Shown here: positions 49,181 to 59,417 of the stretch, one piece after another
Numbering within the stretch: the first letter of the stretch is position 1
How the letters are laid out: each line of letters starts with the position of its first letter
Assembly: GCA_903828695.1 (NCBI GenBank)
Contig: CAIKNE010000062.1
Location: 1 to 62,845, forward strand
Direction: 5' to 3'
DNA from: an uncultured Burkholderiales bacterium
Lineage (GTDB): Bacteria > Pseudomonadota > Gammaproteobacteria > Burkholderiales > Burkholderiaceae_C
Length of the DNA stretch: 62,845 bases
Position numbers and translations under genes: made by a program
Notes under the pieces: generated by a model
Seen by the model: only the letters and a program-made list of their open reading frames with translations
Told to the model about the DNA's origin: nothing
Database searches by the model: none

Positions 49181-50101
49181 TTATTGAGACTTATTGGGTT
49201 CGTTGACCCCAAAGACGCCGTATAAAGACTGTGCGTGCTCGACCCCAAGAGAGCTGAGTCCAGGTAATTGACTGCTCAATACATTATCAACTCGCATGGA
49301 CAATAAATTATCCCGACTCATTAGAGTGCGGCCTGGGAGGTGTTCCATCACAAGGGCTTGCAGGTAAGCGGAGAAGGGGGGAAGTCCGAAAATGGGTCTA
49401 TTGTGATGACTCCACAAGCCTGCAAACTGTACGATTTCCCGAAGAGTTTTTACATCTGGGCCCCCTAGCTCGAAGGTTTGGTGGGCTGTATGGGGATCAA
49501 TCATGCAGTGGGCAATTGCGTGCGCTACATCGACAACCCATACGGGTTGGAATTTTGACTCAGCCCCCGCTAGCGGAATGAAGGGGAAGTACTTTTGCAA
49601 ACCAGCAAAAACGTTGATGAACTTATCATCAAGTCCAAAGATAACACTGGGGCGTATGAGCGTTAGATTGAGCCCCTTTGTTTTTGCGGTGCTGTGAAGT
49701 GACTGTTCGCCCCTGGCTTTGCTCCTTAAATACATGGAAGGGGCGCTTTGATCTGCTCCTAAAGCACTAATATGGATCAAGCGTTTGATGCCCAACTCGG
49801 CGCAACTGTTGGCGATGGACGTGGGTAAGCGCTCGTGAACACGCTCAAACTCATCTTCACTGCCGTGAAGAACTGCAATCAGGTTAATCACTGCTGTGTG
49901 TCCTGCAAGAGCCTCTTTAAGTACTTTGGGCTCGTGCGGGTTGCCCTGGACAACATCAACAAAGGGGAGATGTTTGACGGATTTTGCGTCTCCTTTGCGA
50001 GTCATAACGGTCATCTTGATTTCTAATTGGTTTAAGCGCTCGCACACATGTCGTCCAACGAAGCCAGAGCCACCGAGAATCAAAACTTTTTGGTTTTGCA
50101 T
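49181..50101 (-). CDS. NDUFA9-like NAD(P)-binding protein
   Basis: A 306-residue atypical SDR of the complex I NDUFA9 subunit family. The nucleotide loop GGSGFVGRHV (10-19) is intact. LIHISALGADQSAPSMYLRSKARGE carries the Tyr-x-x-x-Lys spacing (YLRSK). NLTLIRPSVIFGLDDKFIN and HTAHQTFELGGPDVKTL are family marks. In mitochondria NDUFA9 is an accessory complex I subunit; bacterial relatives have no settled function and may act on ubiquinone or lipid intermediates. It sits 26 nt after zwf and 29 nt before cca, so it is in their operon. Confidence 0.85.
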   Translation of the reverse strand: MQNQKVLILGGSGFVGRHVCERLNQLEIKMTVMTRKGDAKSVKHLPFVDVVQGNPHEPKVLKEALAGHTAVINLIAVLHGSEDEFERVHERLPTSIANSCAELGIKRLIHISALGADQSAPSMYLRSKARGEQSLHSTAKTKGLNLTLIRPSVIFGLDDKFINVFAGLQKYFPFIPLAGAESKFQPVWVVDVAHAIAHCMIDPHTAHQTFELGGPDVKTLREIVQFAGLWSHHNRPIFGLPPFSAYLQALVMEHLPGRTLMSRDNLLSMRVDNVLSSQLPGLSSLGVEHAQSLYGVFGVNEPNKSQ

Positions 50102-50127
50102 ATATTTACTTTTTAATAATAGTTTTT

Positions 50128-51672
50128 CTAATCTTCATCCCACTGATGTCCAGCGCTTGCAATCATGACTTTAGATTGACTTGGCCCCCAAGTACCACTA
50201 GGGTAAGTGTACAAAGGCGTATCATTTGTTTCCCAGTCTTGCAAAATAGGCTCCACCCAAGACCACGCGGCCTCTTGTTCATCGCTCCTAACAAACAAGT
50301 TTAATCGCCCGGCGATTGCATCCAATAATAGCCGCTCATACGCTCCCACACGGTCCGTACCAAAACGTTGGTCAAAATCTAAATTCAGCTGAACCGGTGA
50401 GAGCAACGGGCCAAGGACGGAGGAATTGGTAGGCGGCGTGTATGAGCCTGAAACCGCGGAAATCTCAGACGTTGCATGAACATTGTTCCCCGCCCTTGAC
50501 TGACCAGGGTAAGAGAGAGCTTGACCCTGAGCAAAAAGGTGTAGTGCGATTCCGTCTTTGGGTTGCAGGTGAATCACGAGTTGGTTGGCAAGGCCGTGAG
50601 GTGTTTGAAAAATGGGGTGAGGTGTAGGTCTAAAATTGATGACAATCCGAGCATCTTGCTCAGCCATGCGCTTACCCGTTCTCAGGTAGAAGGGCACACC
50701 CGCCCAGCGCCAATTGTTCACCTCGGTTTTAAGTGCTACAAAAGTCTCGGTCATGCTGTTAGCCGCTACGCCTGCTTCTTCCGTGTAGCCTTTTACGGCG
50801 GCGCCTGCGACCAGACCCGCACTGTATTGACCACGCACAATATCAGAGCGAAGTGTTTGGGTGTTCCAGGGTTTTAATGAGCGAAGGACTTTTAGTTTTT
50901 CATCTCTAATCGCGTCTGCGTGCGCGTTGATGGGAGGCTCCATGGCAATCGCGCAAAGGAGTTGCAGGGCGTGATTTTGAATCATATCCCTTAGAGCACC
51001 TGTTTGCTCATAAAAGGGACCCCGCGTGCTGATTCCAATATCCTCTGAGAGGGTAATTTGAATACTTGAGACGGTGTCACGACTCAGTAAGGGCTCAAAG
51101 AGAGAGTTTCCAAAGCGCAGTGCAAATAGATTTTGTACGGAGGGCTTGCCTAGGTAGTGATCAATGCGAAAGATCTGTCTCTCTGAGAAAAAGGACTTAA
51201 CGGTTGCGTTAATTTCTCTGTTGGTTTTTAAGTTCTGACCCAATGGTTTTTCTAAAACAATACGCGTCGTCTCTTTGTTGAGACCGCATGCACCGAGGTG
51301 CTCACAGATCGTTGTGAATAGGTGAGGAGCTGTGGCTAGATACATCACGCAGATGTCTGCTGGGTGGTTGTCAAGCTTTTGTTTGAGTGCGGTGTAGTCG
51401 CTGGATTCGTTTAAGTCACACGGTTGGTAAAAGAGTTGTTCGGCGAACTCACTGAACTCAGCAGTTTGGGGGCGTTTTTCTCCCTCCACGTTTTGCAGAC
51501 GTTCTCCTATGAGCGTTCGGAATTCTTCGTCCGACATTTTGTCACGAGCGACTCCGATGATGCGGCCATCTTTGGGGAGCGTTTGGTGGCGGTAGGCCTG
51601 GAAAAGGGCGGGTAAGATTTTGCGCCAGGCAAGGTCCCCTGTTCCCCCAAAGAGCACGAGTTGAAAGCTCAT
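50128..51672 (-). CDS. zwf: Glucose-6-phosphate 1-dehydrogenase
   Basis: Zwf oxidises glucose 6-phosphate with NAD(P)+ to 6-phosphogluconolactone, the entry to the oxidative pentose phosphate and Entner-Doudoroff routes. The 514-residue product has the nucleotide loop GGTGDLAWRKILPALF (9-24), the substrate motif RIDHYLGK at 169-176, and IVLEKPLGQNLKTN. No partner genes pgl, edd, eda or gnd are present in the window. It is divergent from tal-pgi across a gap of about 370 nt, and NDUFA9-like and cca follow in the same direction. Confidence 0.95.
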   Translation of the reverse strand: MSFQLVLFGGTGDLAWRKILPALFQAYRHQTLPKDGRIIGVARDKMSDEEFRTLIGERLQNVEGEKRPQTAEFSEFAEQLFYQPCDLNESSDYTALKQKLDNHPADICVMYLATAPHLFTTICEHLGACGLNKETTRIVLEKPLGQNLKTNREINATVKSFFSERQIFRIDHYLGKPSVQNLFALRFGNSLFEPLLSRDTVSSIQITLSEDIGISTRGPFYEQTGALRDMIQNHALQLLCAIAMEPPINAHADAIRDEKLKVLRSLKPWNTQTLRSDIVRGQYSAGLVAGAAVKGYTEEAGVAANSMTETFVALKTEVNNWRWAGVPFYLRTGKRMAEQDARIVINFRPTPHPIFQTPHGLANQLVIHLQPKDGIALHLFAQGQALSYPGQSRAGNNVHATSEISAVSGSYTPPTNSSVLGPLLSPVQLNLDFDQRFGTDRVGAYERLLLDAIAGRLNLFVRSDEQEAAWSWVEPILQDWETNDTPLYTYPSGTWGPSQSKVMIASAGHQWDED

Positions 51673-52050
51673 TGAAGAAAGCTTTCGCTAAGGTTTAAAG
51701 TACAAATGCAGGTCATGTTTGGAATTTTATGTGTTGGTTGCTGGTTTTGTCGCCCCATATCCGTATGCTAGGTGGATTTGTTTAAGCAAACTCTCATCTG
51801 TAAAGTGTTGACAGTGTACGACTGCTCTTTAATATACCAAGGAAAATGAAGTCTGTCCGGGTCTTGGGACGCAAAGCTTTGGGACTAGCTTTTAAGGCTA
51901 GTGGAGGAGGCTTAAAAGCTGTGAGTGAGTGGGCGCAATTCGATAGGTTCACACAAAATAAGTCTATTTTGTGACCAGGAGTGTGATTTTTAGGTATTTC
52001 TATCCTTTTTATCAGAAAACTAAACTCCTGGCTTTGCCATAATGTTACGT
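51673..52050. promoter_or_regulatory. zwf-tal divergent regulatory gap
   Basis: No ORF is convincing in this stretch. It holds a good plus-strand promoter near 51808-51835. It also has a perfect 10-bp inverted repeat AGCTTTTAAG/CTTAAAAGCT (51887-51920, 14-nt spacer) and a perfect 9-bp inverted repeat CACAAAATA-AGTC-TATTTTGTG (51952-51973). Both repeats are downstream of the presumed tal start point. They could act as DNA operators or as hairpins in a roughly 200-nt tal leader RNA. None matches the HexR site I know (TGTAAT/ATTACA type). Confidence 0.6.
51808..51835 (+). promoter_or_regulatory. Probable sigma-70 promoter for tal-pgi
   Basis: A consensus -35 box TTGACA (51808-51813) and a TAATAT -10 box (51830-51835) are separated by 16 nt. 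The start point would be near 51842, leaving a leader of about 205 nt before tal. Confidence 0.5.
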
Positions 52051-53064
52051 ATGAATGAACTAGAAATTTTAAAGCAATGGACCGTTGTCGTCGCTGATAC
52101 TGGCGATTTAGACCAAGTAGCGCTTTTCAGGCCCCAGGACGCCACAACCAATCCTTCCCTCGTCTTAAAGGCAGCGCAAAAGCCTGAGAGCGCGGAGATG
52201 GTGAAGGGGGTGTGTACTCGCTTTTCGAGTAACCCAGTTGATGAGTTGGTGGACCGATTGCTGGTCAAACTCGGGTGTGAGATTTTGGCCTTGATCCCTG
52301 GTCGCGTATCCACCGAAGTCGATTCAAGGCTTAGTTTTGATGCAGCTGGGACTATTGTGCGTGCACAGAGAATTATAGAGATGTACGCGAGTGAGGGGAT
52401 CGATCGGTCCCGCGTTCTGATCAAGATCGCCGCGACGTGGGAGGGCATTCAGGCCGCTAAGGCCCTCGAGCAGCAGGGAATTCATACCAACTTGACGCTG
52501 CTGTTTAATTTTACCCAGGCGCTCAGTTGCGCACACGCGCAGGTTCAACTGATTTCTCCCTTTGTAGGCCGGATTTACGATTGGTACAAAAAATCAGCTG
52601 GGACAACTTGGAACGAATTAGAGCGAAGTGGCGCTAACGATCCAGGCGTTCAATCGGTTGCATCGATATACCGATTTTTTAAAGCTAACGGTGTGAAAAC
52701 TGAGGTGATGGGGGCAAGCTTTAGAAATACAGGACAAATTAAAGCGCTCGCTGGCTGCGACTTACTCACCATAAGCCCCGATTTGTTACAACGCCTATCT
52801 CAGCCCATTCAGGGGGATACTGAAAAAGCGTTTGATCGTGTTCTTGTTCCTGAGCCTGGAAAAGCGCAGGCTAGTACGCCTGGTTTAATGCCCAAATTGA
52901 TCGGCCTTAATACAAAGCCCGAGCAGGGGTTAGCGCTTGGTTTGACAGAGTCTGAGTTTAGATTGTCATTAAACGAGGATGCAATGGCAAGCGAGAAATT
53001 AGCTGAAGGCATTCGAGCCTTTTGTCTTGATACAGTTAAGTTAGAAGCGCTCTTAAAATTTTAA
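52051..53064 (+). CDS. tal: Transaldolase
   Basis: Transaldolase moves a three-carbon dihydroxyacetone unit between sugar phosphates in the non-oxidative pentose phosphate pathway. The 337-residue product is the long (TalB-like) class. It contains [24 protein letters not shown], the Schiff-base Lys125 in [11 protein letters not shown], and [22 protein letters not shown] 52051 gives the family N-terminus [13 protein letters not shown] 52042 is in frame three codons earlier. No strong ribosome site is seen for either. pgi follows 15 nt later. Confidence 0.94.
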   Translation: MNELEILKQWTVVVADTGDLDQVALFRPQDATTNPSLVLKAAQKPESAEMVKGVCTRFSSNPVDELVDRLLVKLGCEILALIPGRVSTEVDSRLSFDAAGTIVRAQRIIEMYASEGIDRSRVLIKIAATWEGIQAAKALEQQGIHTNLTLLFNFTQALSCAHAQVQLISPFVGRIYDWYKKSAGTTWNELERSGANDPGVQSVASIYRFFKANGVKTEVMGASFRNTGQIKALAGCDLLTISPDLLQRLSQPIQGDTEKAFDRVLVPEPGKAQASTPGLMPKLIGLNTKPEQGLALGLTESEFRLSLNEDAMASEKLAEGIRAFCLDTVKLEALLKF

Positions 53065-53079
53065 AAGCTTATTCATATT

Positions 53080-54696
53080 ATGACAAAACGTTGTGATCAA
53101 GTGCAGGCCTGGAAGGATTTGCATCAATTAAAAGTTCAAAAAACGGCGTTTGATCTGCGAGTTGCCTTTGCGGAAAATGAAAATAGGTTTAACCATTTCA
53201 GTTTGTCTGCACCGCATGTATTTGTTGATTTCTCCAAATGCATGTGGGATGAGCAAGTTGAGGACAAACTTTTGGAGTTGGCAGATCAGACTGCTGTATT
53301 TGAGCTTAGGGACGCGATGTTCAGGGGCGAGTTGATCAACTCAACTGAGAACCGAGCAGTGATGCATTGGTTGCTTAGAGCGCCAAAGACTGCTGCACTT
53401 GCTCTTGCTACGGCTAAGTCCCATCAAGAGGTGCAAACAACTTTAGAGCTTTTTTTGTCCTTCGCAGAAGCGGTTCGCACTAACCCGTGTATTACTGACA
53501 TTGTCAATATCGGAATTGGTGGCTCCGATTTAGGCCCACAGATGGCTATCAAAGCTTTAGATGAATTTGTGATTCCTACCAAGAGATTTCACTTTTTATC
53601 TAATATTGATGCACACGAGATCGGTGGACTACTCAGAACGCTCAGTCCCAAGAACACCCTCTTTCTGATCTCCTCTAAGTCATTCTCAACGCTAGAGACG
53701 ATGACCAACGCAGAATTTGCAAAGGAGTGGTTCTTAGCGGGCGGGGGGCAAAGAGTCGAGGATCACTTTGTGGGTCTGACCTCCAACACACAGCTTGCTA
53801 AAGCGTTTGGGATTACAACCACTTTTGGTTTTTGGGACTGGGTAGGTGGCAGGTATTCGATGTGGTCATCCATTGGCTTGGCTATTGCCATTGCTATTGG
53901 CGAGGCAGGCTTTAGAGCTTTCTTAGGCGGCGCATTTGAAATGGATGAACACTTTAAAAGTGCTGATGCGCAGAGCAATTTACCCTTAAAGCTTGGATTG
54001 CTTGATGTTTGGTATCGTAACTTCTTACACTACAAGTCTAGAAACATCGCGCCCTATCACAGCGGCTTGTCCCGACTCACTGCTTATTGGCAACAACTTG
54101 AGATGGAGAGTAACGGTAAGTCTGTCGATAAATCTGGACGAGGCCTTACCTACGGGACAGCACCGGTACTTTGGGGTGAGCCGGGTACGAATGGACAACA
54201 CGCCTTTTTCCAAATGCTGCATCAAGGAACGGATGTCATACCCGTTGAATTCTTGGTCGTTAAAGCCCCCAGTCATGCACACACTAGAAGTCATGAATTA
54301 CTCCTATCCAATGCACTCGCTCAGGCTCAGGCCTTTATGATTGGAGAGTCCAAAGTAACTCCCAATCCTACAGGTGCGGGCGATGAGCCCTTTAACGCTG
54401 CAGCTCAGATGGGTCGTCACTTCCCGGGTAACAGACCTAGCCTGTTCACCGTATTGGAGCGGTTGACACCCCAGTCCCTTGGTGCCTTAATCGCCTTATC
54501 CGAGCACCGTACCTTTGTCGCAGGTGCGGTGTGGGGCATTAACTCGTTTGATCAATACGGAGTAGAGTTGGGAAAGAAACTGACACAAAATATCGTGAGT
54601 CAGATGGGGTCAACGCATCCTGTTAATATTGATCCTTCAACGCAAGGACTTATGGGGCATTTGGCACTGGGCCAAAGCTCTGGGAAATCTGTGTGA
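53080..54696 (+). CDS. pgi: Glucose-6-phosphate isomerase
   Basis: Pgi interconverts glucose 6-phosphate and fructose 6-phosphate. The 538-residue product has NIGIGGSDLGPQMAIKAL, FLISSKSFSTLETMTNA, and FGFWDWVGGRYSMWSSIGL. GQHAFFQMLHQGTDVIP carries the catalytic histidine region, and the late GVELGKKLTQNIV has the catalytic lysine. All expected features are intact. It is the middle gene of tal, pgi and a HAD phosphatase (15 and 15 nt spacings). Confidence 0.95.
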   Translation: MTKRCDQVQAWKDLHQLKVQKTAFDLRVAFAENENRFNHFSLSAPHVFVDFSKCMWDEQVEDKLLELADQTAVFELRDAMFRGELINSTENRAVMHWLLRAPKTAALALATAKSHQEVQTTLELFLSFAEAVRTNPCITDIVNIGIGGSDLGPQMAIKALDEFVIPTKRFHFLSNIDAHEIGGLLRTLSPKNTLFLISSKSFSTLETMTNAEFAKEWFLAGGGQRVEDHFVGLTSNTQLAKAFGITTTFGFWDWVGGRYSMWSSIGLAIAIAIGEAGFRAFLGGAFEMDEHFKSADAQSNLPLKLGLLDVWYRNFLHYKSRNIAPYHSGLSRLTAYWQQLEMESNGKSVDKSGRGLTYGTAPVLWGEPGTNGQHAFFQMLHQGTDVIPVEFLVVKAPSHAHTRSHELLLSNALAQAQAFMIGESKVTPNPTGAGDEPFNAAAQMGRHFPGNRPSLFTVLERLTPQSLGALIALSEHRTFVAGAVWGINSFDQYGVELGKKLTQNIVSQMGSTHPVNIDPSTQGLMGHLALGQSSGKSV

Positions 54697-54711
54697 CCAA
54701 GATTGACGTTT

Positions 54712-55344
54712 ATGCGAAACAAAATTATTGATTTTGTATTTGATTTTGGTGCAGTGATCTTTGAATGGGATCCGGTCAAACGAGTTGAACAACATTTCAA
54801 GGGCGAATGGTACGGTTGCGATAGTGCACACACACTTGCTAAAAATATATTTGGGCACCCCAGTTGGCATGACTTTGACCAGGGTTTGGCCAGTATGGAC
54901 TCGGTCATTGCGCAAACGTCTAAGCGCCTGGGAATTCATGCGGGACGCTTGGGTGAGCTTATAGAGCCGATAGGTGAGGATTTGGCTCCTATTGAATCTT
55001 CATTGATTGTTTTGGAGTCACTGCGGGCCCGCAGAGACATCGATAGCGCGTGTCGAATATTTTTTCTCTCCAATATGCCCAAACCCTTTGCGAGAGCTCT
55101 TGAGCGTAAGCATGCTTTTATCGAATGGTTTGACGCAGGTATTTTCTCAGCCGACGTGCTCCTTGCTAAGCCTGATGTACGTATTTATAAACTCTTGGCT
55201 GAACGTCATAACCTCAGCTCAGCGAGCACACTTTTTGTAGATGATCTTTTGCAGAACGTTGAGGCAGCGCAATCGCTGGGGTGGAGCGGGCTTCATTTAA
55301 GTAAGCCATCCGAATTGCCAGAAAAAATAAAGTATTTCCTATAA
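54712..55344 (+). CDS. HAD-superfamily phosphatase (YihX-like)
   Basis: A 210-residue HAD-IA hydrolase. The nucleophile is Asp11 in FVFDFGAVIFEWD. The second acidic residue of the DxD motif is Gly, as in the E. coli YihX group (glucose-1-phosphatase) and in epoxide-hydrolase N-domains. Motif II is FFLSNMP, motif III the lysine of AKPDVRIYKLL, and motif IV TLFVDDLLQNVEAA. ATG 54712 is used; an in-frame TTG at 54703 lies just after the pgi stop. Being downstream of pgi makes a sugar-phosphate substrate likely, but this is inference. Confidence 0.8.
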   Translation: MRNKIIDFVFDFGAVIFEWDPVKRVEQHFKGEWYGCDSAHTLAKNIFGHPSWHDFDQGLASMDSVIAQTSKRLGIHAGRLGELIEPIGEDLAPIESSLIVLESLRARRDIDSACRIFFLSNMPKPFARALERKHAFIEWFDAGIFSADVLLAKPDVRIYKLLAERHNLSSASTLFVDDLLQNVEAAQSLGWSGLHLSKPSELPEKIKYFL

Positions 55345-55381
55345 AGTGGGTCTTATTATGTGCTTTATTACTTGTGCAACA

Positions 55382-55414
55382 AAAAACCCGCAGGCTTTTG
55401 ACTTGCGGGTTTTT
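55382..55414 (-). terminator. Bidirectional terminator between HAD gene and groL
   Basis: AAAAACCCGCA (55382-55392) and TGCGGGTTTTT (55404-55414) form a perfect 11-bp stem around an 11-nt loop. The A-rich 5' and T-rich 3' flanks let it work on both strands. It lies between the convergent HAD gene (plus) and groL (minus). Confidence 0.88.
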
Positions 55415-55426
55415 GTAGTAAGGCGA

Positions 55427-55456
55427 TTAAAGTAAAGACAGAAGTCTTTACTTTAA
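55427..55456 (-). other. Perfect 13-bp inverted repeat downstream of groL
   Basis: TTAAAGTAAAGAC (55427-55439), an AGAA loop and GTCTTTACTTTAA (55444-55456). It lies 24 nt after the groL stop on the minus strand and 13 nt before the terminator hairpin. It would form a stable AT-rich stem at the 3' end of groESL mRNA, likely protecting it or helping termination. Confidence 0.75.
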
Positions 55457-55479
55457 AAGGAATTACGGATTTACGGGAA

Positions 55480-57126
<1,647 letters not shown>

Positions 57127-57151
57127 TTAAATTTCTCCGAATATATGTTGA

Positions 57152-57445
57152 TTACTTAGCGTCTACAACTGCGAATAAATCTTCCTCTTTCATCACGAGG
57201 AGTTCGTCGCCGTCTACTTTGACAGTTTGGCCACTGTATTTACCAAATAGCACGCGGTCGCCTACTTTGACGCCAACTGCAACTAATTCACCTTTGTCGT
57301 TTTTCTTGCCTGGACCAACAGCAAGGATTTCGCCTTGATCTGGTTTTTCGGCTGCATTGTCAGGAATAACAATGCCTGATGCTGTTTTAGTTTCGTTTTC
57401 CAAACGCTTAACGATCACTCGATCGTGAAGAGGACGAAGTTTCAT
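57152..57445 (-). CDS. groS: Co-chaperonin GroES
   Basis: GroES caps the GroEL chamber. The 97-residue product starts [16 protein letters not shown] and contains the mobile loop [20 protein letters not shown] and [18 protein letters not shown], all standard. It is the first gene of the groESL operon. The gap upstream of its ATG contains CIRCE and a promoter. Confidence 0.98.
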   Translation of the reverse strand: MKLRPLHDRVIVKRLENETKTASGIVIPDNAAEKPDQGEILAVGPGKKNDKGELVAVGVKVGDRVLFGKYSGQTVKVDGDELLVMKEEDLFAVVDAK

Positions 57446-57537
57446 GAAATCTCCTAGTAAATAAAAAATAGAAACAAAATGAGAACTAAATGGTTCTTAT
57501 TACTGAATCGATGCGGCCTAGAGTGATAATTGAAGTA

Positions 57538-57564
57538 TTAGCACTCATTAAGGACGAGTGCTAA
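57538..57564 (-). promoter_or_regulatory. CIRCE operator (HrcA site) of groESL
   Basis: A perfect TTAGCACTC (57538-57546), 9-nt spacer, GAGTGCTAA (57556-57564). This is exactly the CIRCE consensus bound by the heat-shock repressor HrcA. It lies 93 nt upstream of groS, just downstream of the -10 box. hrcA itself is not in the window. Confidence 0.97.
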
Positions 57565-57591
57565 TGATAGTGACGTTTCGTAATTTTTCAA
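57564..57591 (-). promoter_or_regulatory. Probable groESL promoter
   Basis: Read on the minus strand: TTGAAA (57591-57586), a 16-nt spacer, then TATCAT (57569-57564). The -10 box touches the CIRCE edge, so HrcA binding would block the start site. The -35 context CTTGAAA also matches the sigma-32 -35 box, but no CCCCAT-like -10 is present, so a vegetative promoter is the better reading. Confidence 0.6.
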
Positions 57592-57792
57592 GAGGGCTGG
57601 AGTGAAAGTTCACAGATACGCCTAAATTTGATTTCAAGAATTACATCAATTCAAGAGTTTTTATTAACTACTAATTATTAATTAATTATTTTTTATAGAA
57701 AATAAATAGCAACAAAATACTCATTCATGCGATGCAAATTTACCGTAAATAATTTAATCGAAAATTTAACTGTAAACGGGCAAGGAGAGCCA

Positions 57793-57900
57793 ATGATTAG
57801 CGAGAGGATTTCACTAATTAAGACTAGGCGCAGTCATTTGACGATCTACCGGTTTATTTTTAATGCGTGGATCTCAAGAATCCAGGTTAATTTGGGGTGA
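57793..57900 (+). CDS. Possible 35-residue small protein or leader peptide
   Basis: An ATG with a strong AAGGAG ribosome site (57782-57787) 5 nt upstream opens a 35-codon frame ending in TGA at 57898-57900. The peptide begins MISERISLIKTRRSHLTIYR and is basic with a hydrophobic middle. It does not match HemP or another small protein I know. It lies 149 nt before tonB on the same strand. It could be a leader peptide, a true small protein, or chance; the ribosome site is the main support. Confidence 0.35.
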   Translation: MISERISLIKTRRSHLTIYRFIFNAWISRIQVNLG

Positions 57901-58049
57901 ACTGATAACAAACAGGAAACGTGCGGTCGTATTGCTTGAAAATGTCCCCAAAATGCAAAAAGTTTGTTTAAGTTGTATTCCAATTAGCGCACTTGCACAC
58001 TAACATTTACATCGCTTGAGAAATTCTTGAATCAACAACATATACAGAA

Positions 58050-58691
58050 ATGATTGCGCGTAATAATTTATTAGTGCGAAACTGGAGCCAAGTAAGTGTT
58101 CTTGGTGTCGTATTATTGTTTCACCTAATCATGTTTTACTCTCTGTACGTTCAACAAATAAACACACCTACAGCGTCAGAAGCCTCGATCTATGTGAATT
58201 TAATTGCCCAGCCAGAGTCTGATAAATCGGTAGTGCTCAAGCCCCTACTATCACCAAAACTATCGCCTAAAGAAAAACCGATTCTTCTTACGACTGAAAA
58301 ACCTATAATTTCACCAAACGATTACGCGATACCAGATCCTAAGGAGGATTCTCGAGTGGCGGCAGTTCAAGCGCCGCAAATCTTCCTACCAGTTGGTCCA
58401 GTTGCTTTGGGAGGTGAGTTATCCGTGTCCTGCCCAGACAGAAGTGCTCCTACCTATCCGAGGCGTTCCATTCAACGAGGCGAAACGGGCAAAGTTGTGC
58501 TAAAAGTGGAGCTCAGTGAAACGGGTCAGGTAAGCTTAGCGACACTTCAAAGTTCCAGCGGGTTTGCGCTATTGGACGAAGCAGCAATTGCTGCAGTACG
58601 GACGTGGAGGTGCACTCCGGCAATACGCAATGGGCAGCCTGTGAAAGCACTGGCGTTTCAGCCGTTTAACTTTATCTTACAAGGCAACTAA
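58050..58691 (+). CDS. tonB: Energy transducer TonB
   Basis: TonB links ExbB/ExbD proton flow to outer-membrane receptors. The 213-residue product has an N-terminal membrane helix (about 15-34) containing His25, a position like the essential His of E. coli TonB. A Pro/Lys-rich periplasmic spacer (about 60-105, SPKLSPKEKPILLTTEKPII) follows. The C-terminal TonB domain (about 130-211) has the typical YPRRSIQRGETGKVVLKVEL and LDEAAIAAVRTWRCTPA. It is followed by exbB and exbD at 3 and 6 nt. No TonB-dependent receptor is in the window. Confidence 0.92.
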   Translation: MIARNNLLVRNWSQVSVLGVVLLFHLIMFYSLYVQQINTPTASEASIYVNLIAQPESDKSVVLKPLLSPKLSPKEKPILLTTEKPIISPNDYAIPDPKEDSRVAAVQAPQIFLPVGPVALGGELSVSCPDRSAPTYPRRSIQRGETGKVVLKVELSETGQVSLATLQSSSGFALLDEAAIAAVRTWRCTPAIRNGQPVKALAFQPFNFILQGN

Positions 58692-58694
58692 TTG

Positions 58695-59411
58695 ATGGAA
58701 CAAACTGCAGTTGACGGCTTCGGCTTTTCCCATTTTTTAATGGGTACAGACGGTGTTGGGAGGGTGGTTTTAGTGGTACTTTTGGTTTTATCAATTGCAA
58801 GCTGGTATCTCATATTTACCAGATCAATAGCGAATACATTAGCCCACCAATCAGCAAATAGTTTTGTAGATCAATTCTGGGCTACAGACTCAATAGCCCA
58901 AGTAAACGCCTTAATCAACTCTAGTGCTCCACATAATATATATGCGACTTTAGTTAAGAAATCAATAATTGCATTGCAAGATAAAGACATCAGTAACCTC
59001 TCATCTGAAGGAGCATTTGCTGAATACATCACCAGAGCTCTTGAAAACGAAGTAGATAAAGAAGTAGCAAATTCTGAATACGGTTTGACTCTTTTAGCTT
59101 CAGCCGGATCCGCTGCCCCCTATGTCGGGTTATTTGGAACTGTGTGGGGTATTTATCATGCTTTGGTTCAGATAGGGATGAGTGGACAAGGAACTCTAGA
59201 CAAAGTTGCTGGACCTGTTGGTGAGGCTTTAATCATGACAGCTCTTGGGTTGGCAGTGGCCATTCCCGCTGTATTAGCCTATAACGCACTGAATAAAAGA
59301 AACCGTGACTGGATTGCACGTCTTGAATCGTTTTCGCATGAACTTTACGTTTTGATGGTTATTAAATCCAAAGGTAAGGTTGATATCAACCCCAGCAGTT
59401 TAAGAAAGTGA
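58695..59411 (+). CDS. exbB: Biopolymer transport protein ExbB
   Basis: ExbB forms the pentameric ring of the TonB motor (MotA/TolQ/ExbB family). The 238-residue product has three membrane helices, near residues 20-42, 132-158 and 178-200. The conserved TLLASAGSAAPYVGLFGTVWG and VGEALIMTALGLAVAIPAVL segments are present. ATG 58695 is used; the in-frame TTG at 58692 immediately precedes it. It is tightly packed between tonB and exbD, so all three are one operon. Confidence 0.92.
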   Translation: MEQTAVDGFGFSHFLMGTDGVGRVVLVVLLVLSIASWYLIFTRSIANTLAHQSANSFVDQFWATDSIAQVNALINSSAPHNIYATLVKKSIIALQDKDISNLSSEGAFAEYITRALENEVDKEVANSEYGLTLLASAGSAAPYVGLFGTVWGIYHALVQIGMSGQGTLDKVAGPVGEALIMTALGLAVAIPAVLAYNALNKRNRDWIARLESFSHELYVLMVIKSKGKVDINPSSLRK

Positions 59412-59417
59412 TAATGT

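Larger units (their letters stand above)
57446..58049. other. groS-tonB intergenic region
   Basis: About 600 AT-rich nucleotides between divergent groS and tonB. It contains the groESL promoter and CIRCE (57538-57591), a strongly AT-rich block (about 57661-57780), and a possible 35-codon ORF at 57793-57900. No clear Fur box or tonB promoter was identified between 57901 and 58049. Confidence 0.6.

Noticed and set aside
51588-51600. GGCGGTAG-like sequence as an ops element for RfaH
   Set aside because: It lies inside zwf on the noncoding strand, with no polysaccharide operon downstream.
57661-57720. AT-rich near-palindromic stretch as a Fur box for tonB
   Set aside because: It does not match the GATAAT-type Fur consensus in order or spacing, and it lies over 300 nt from tonB.
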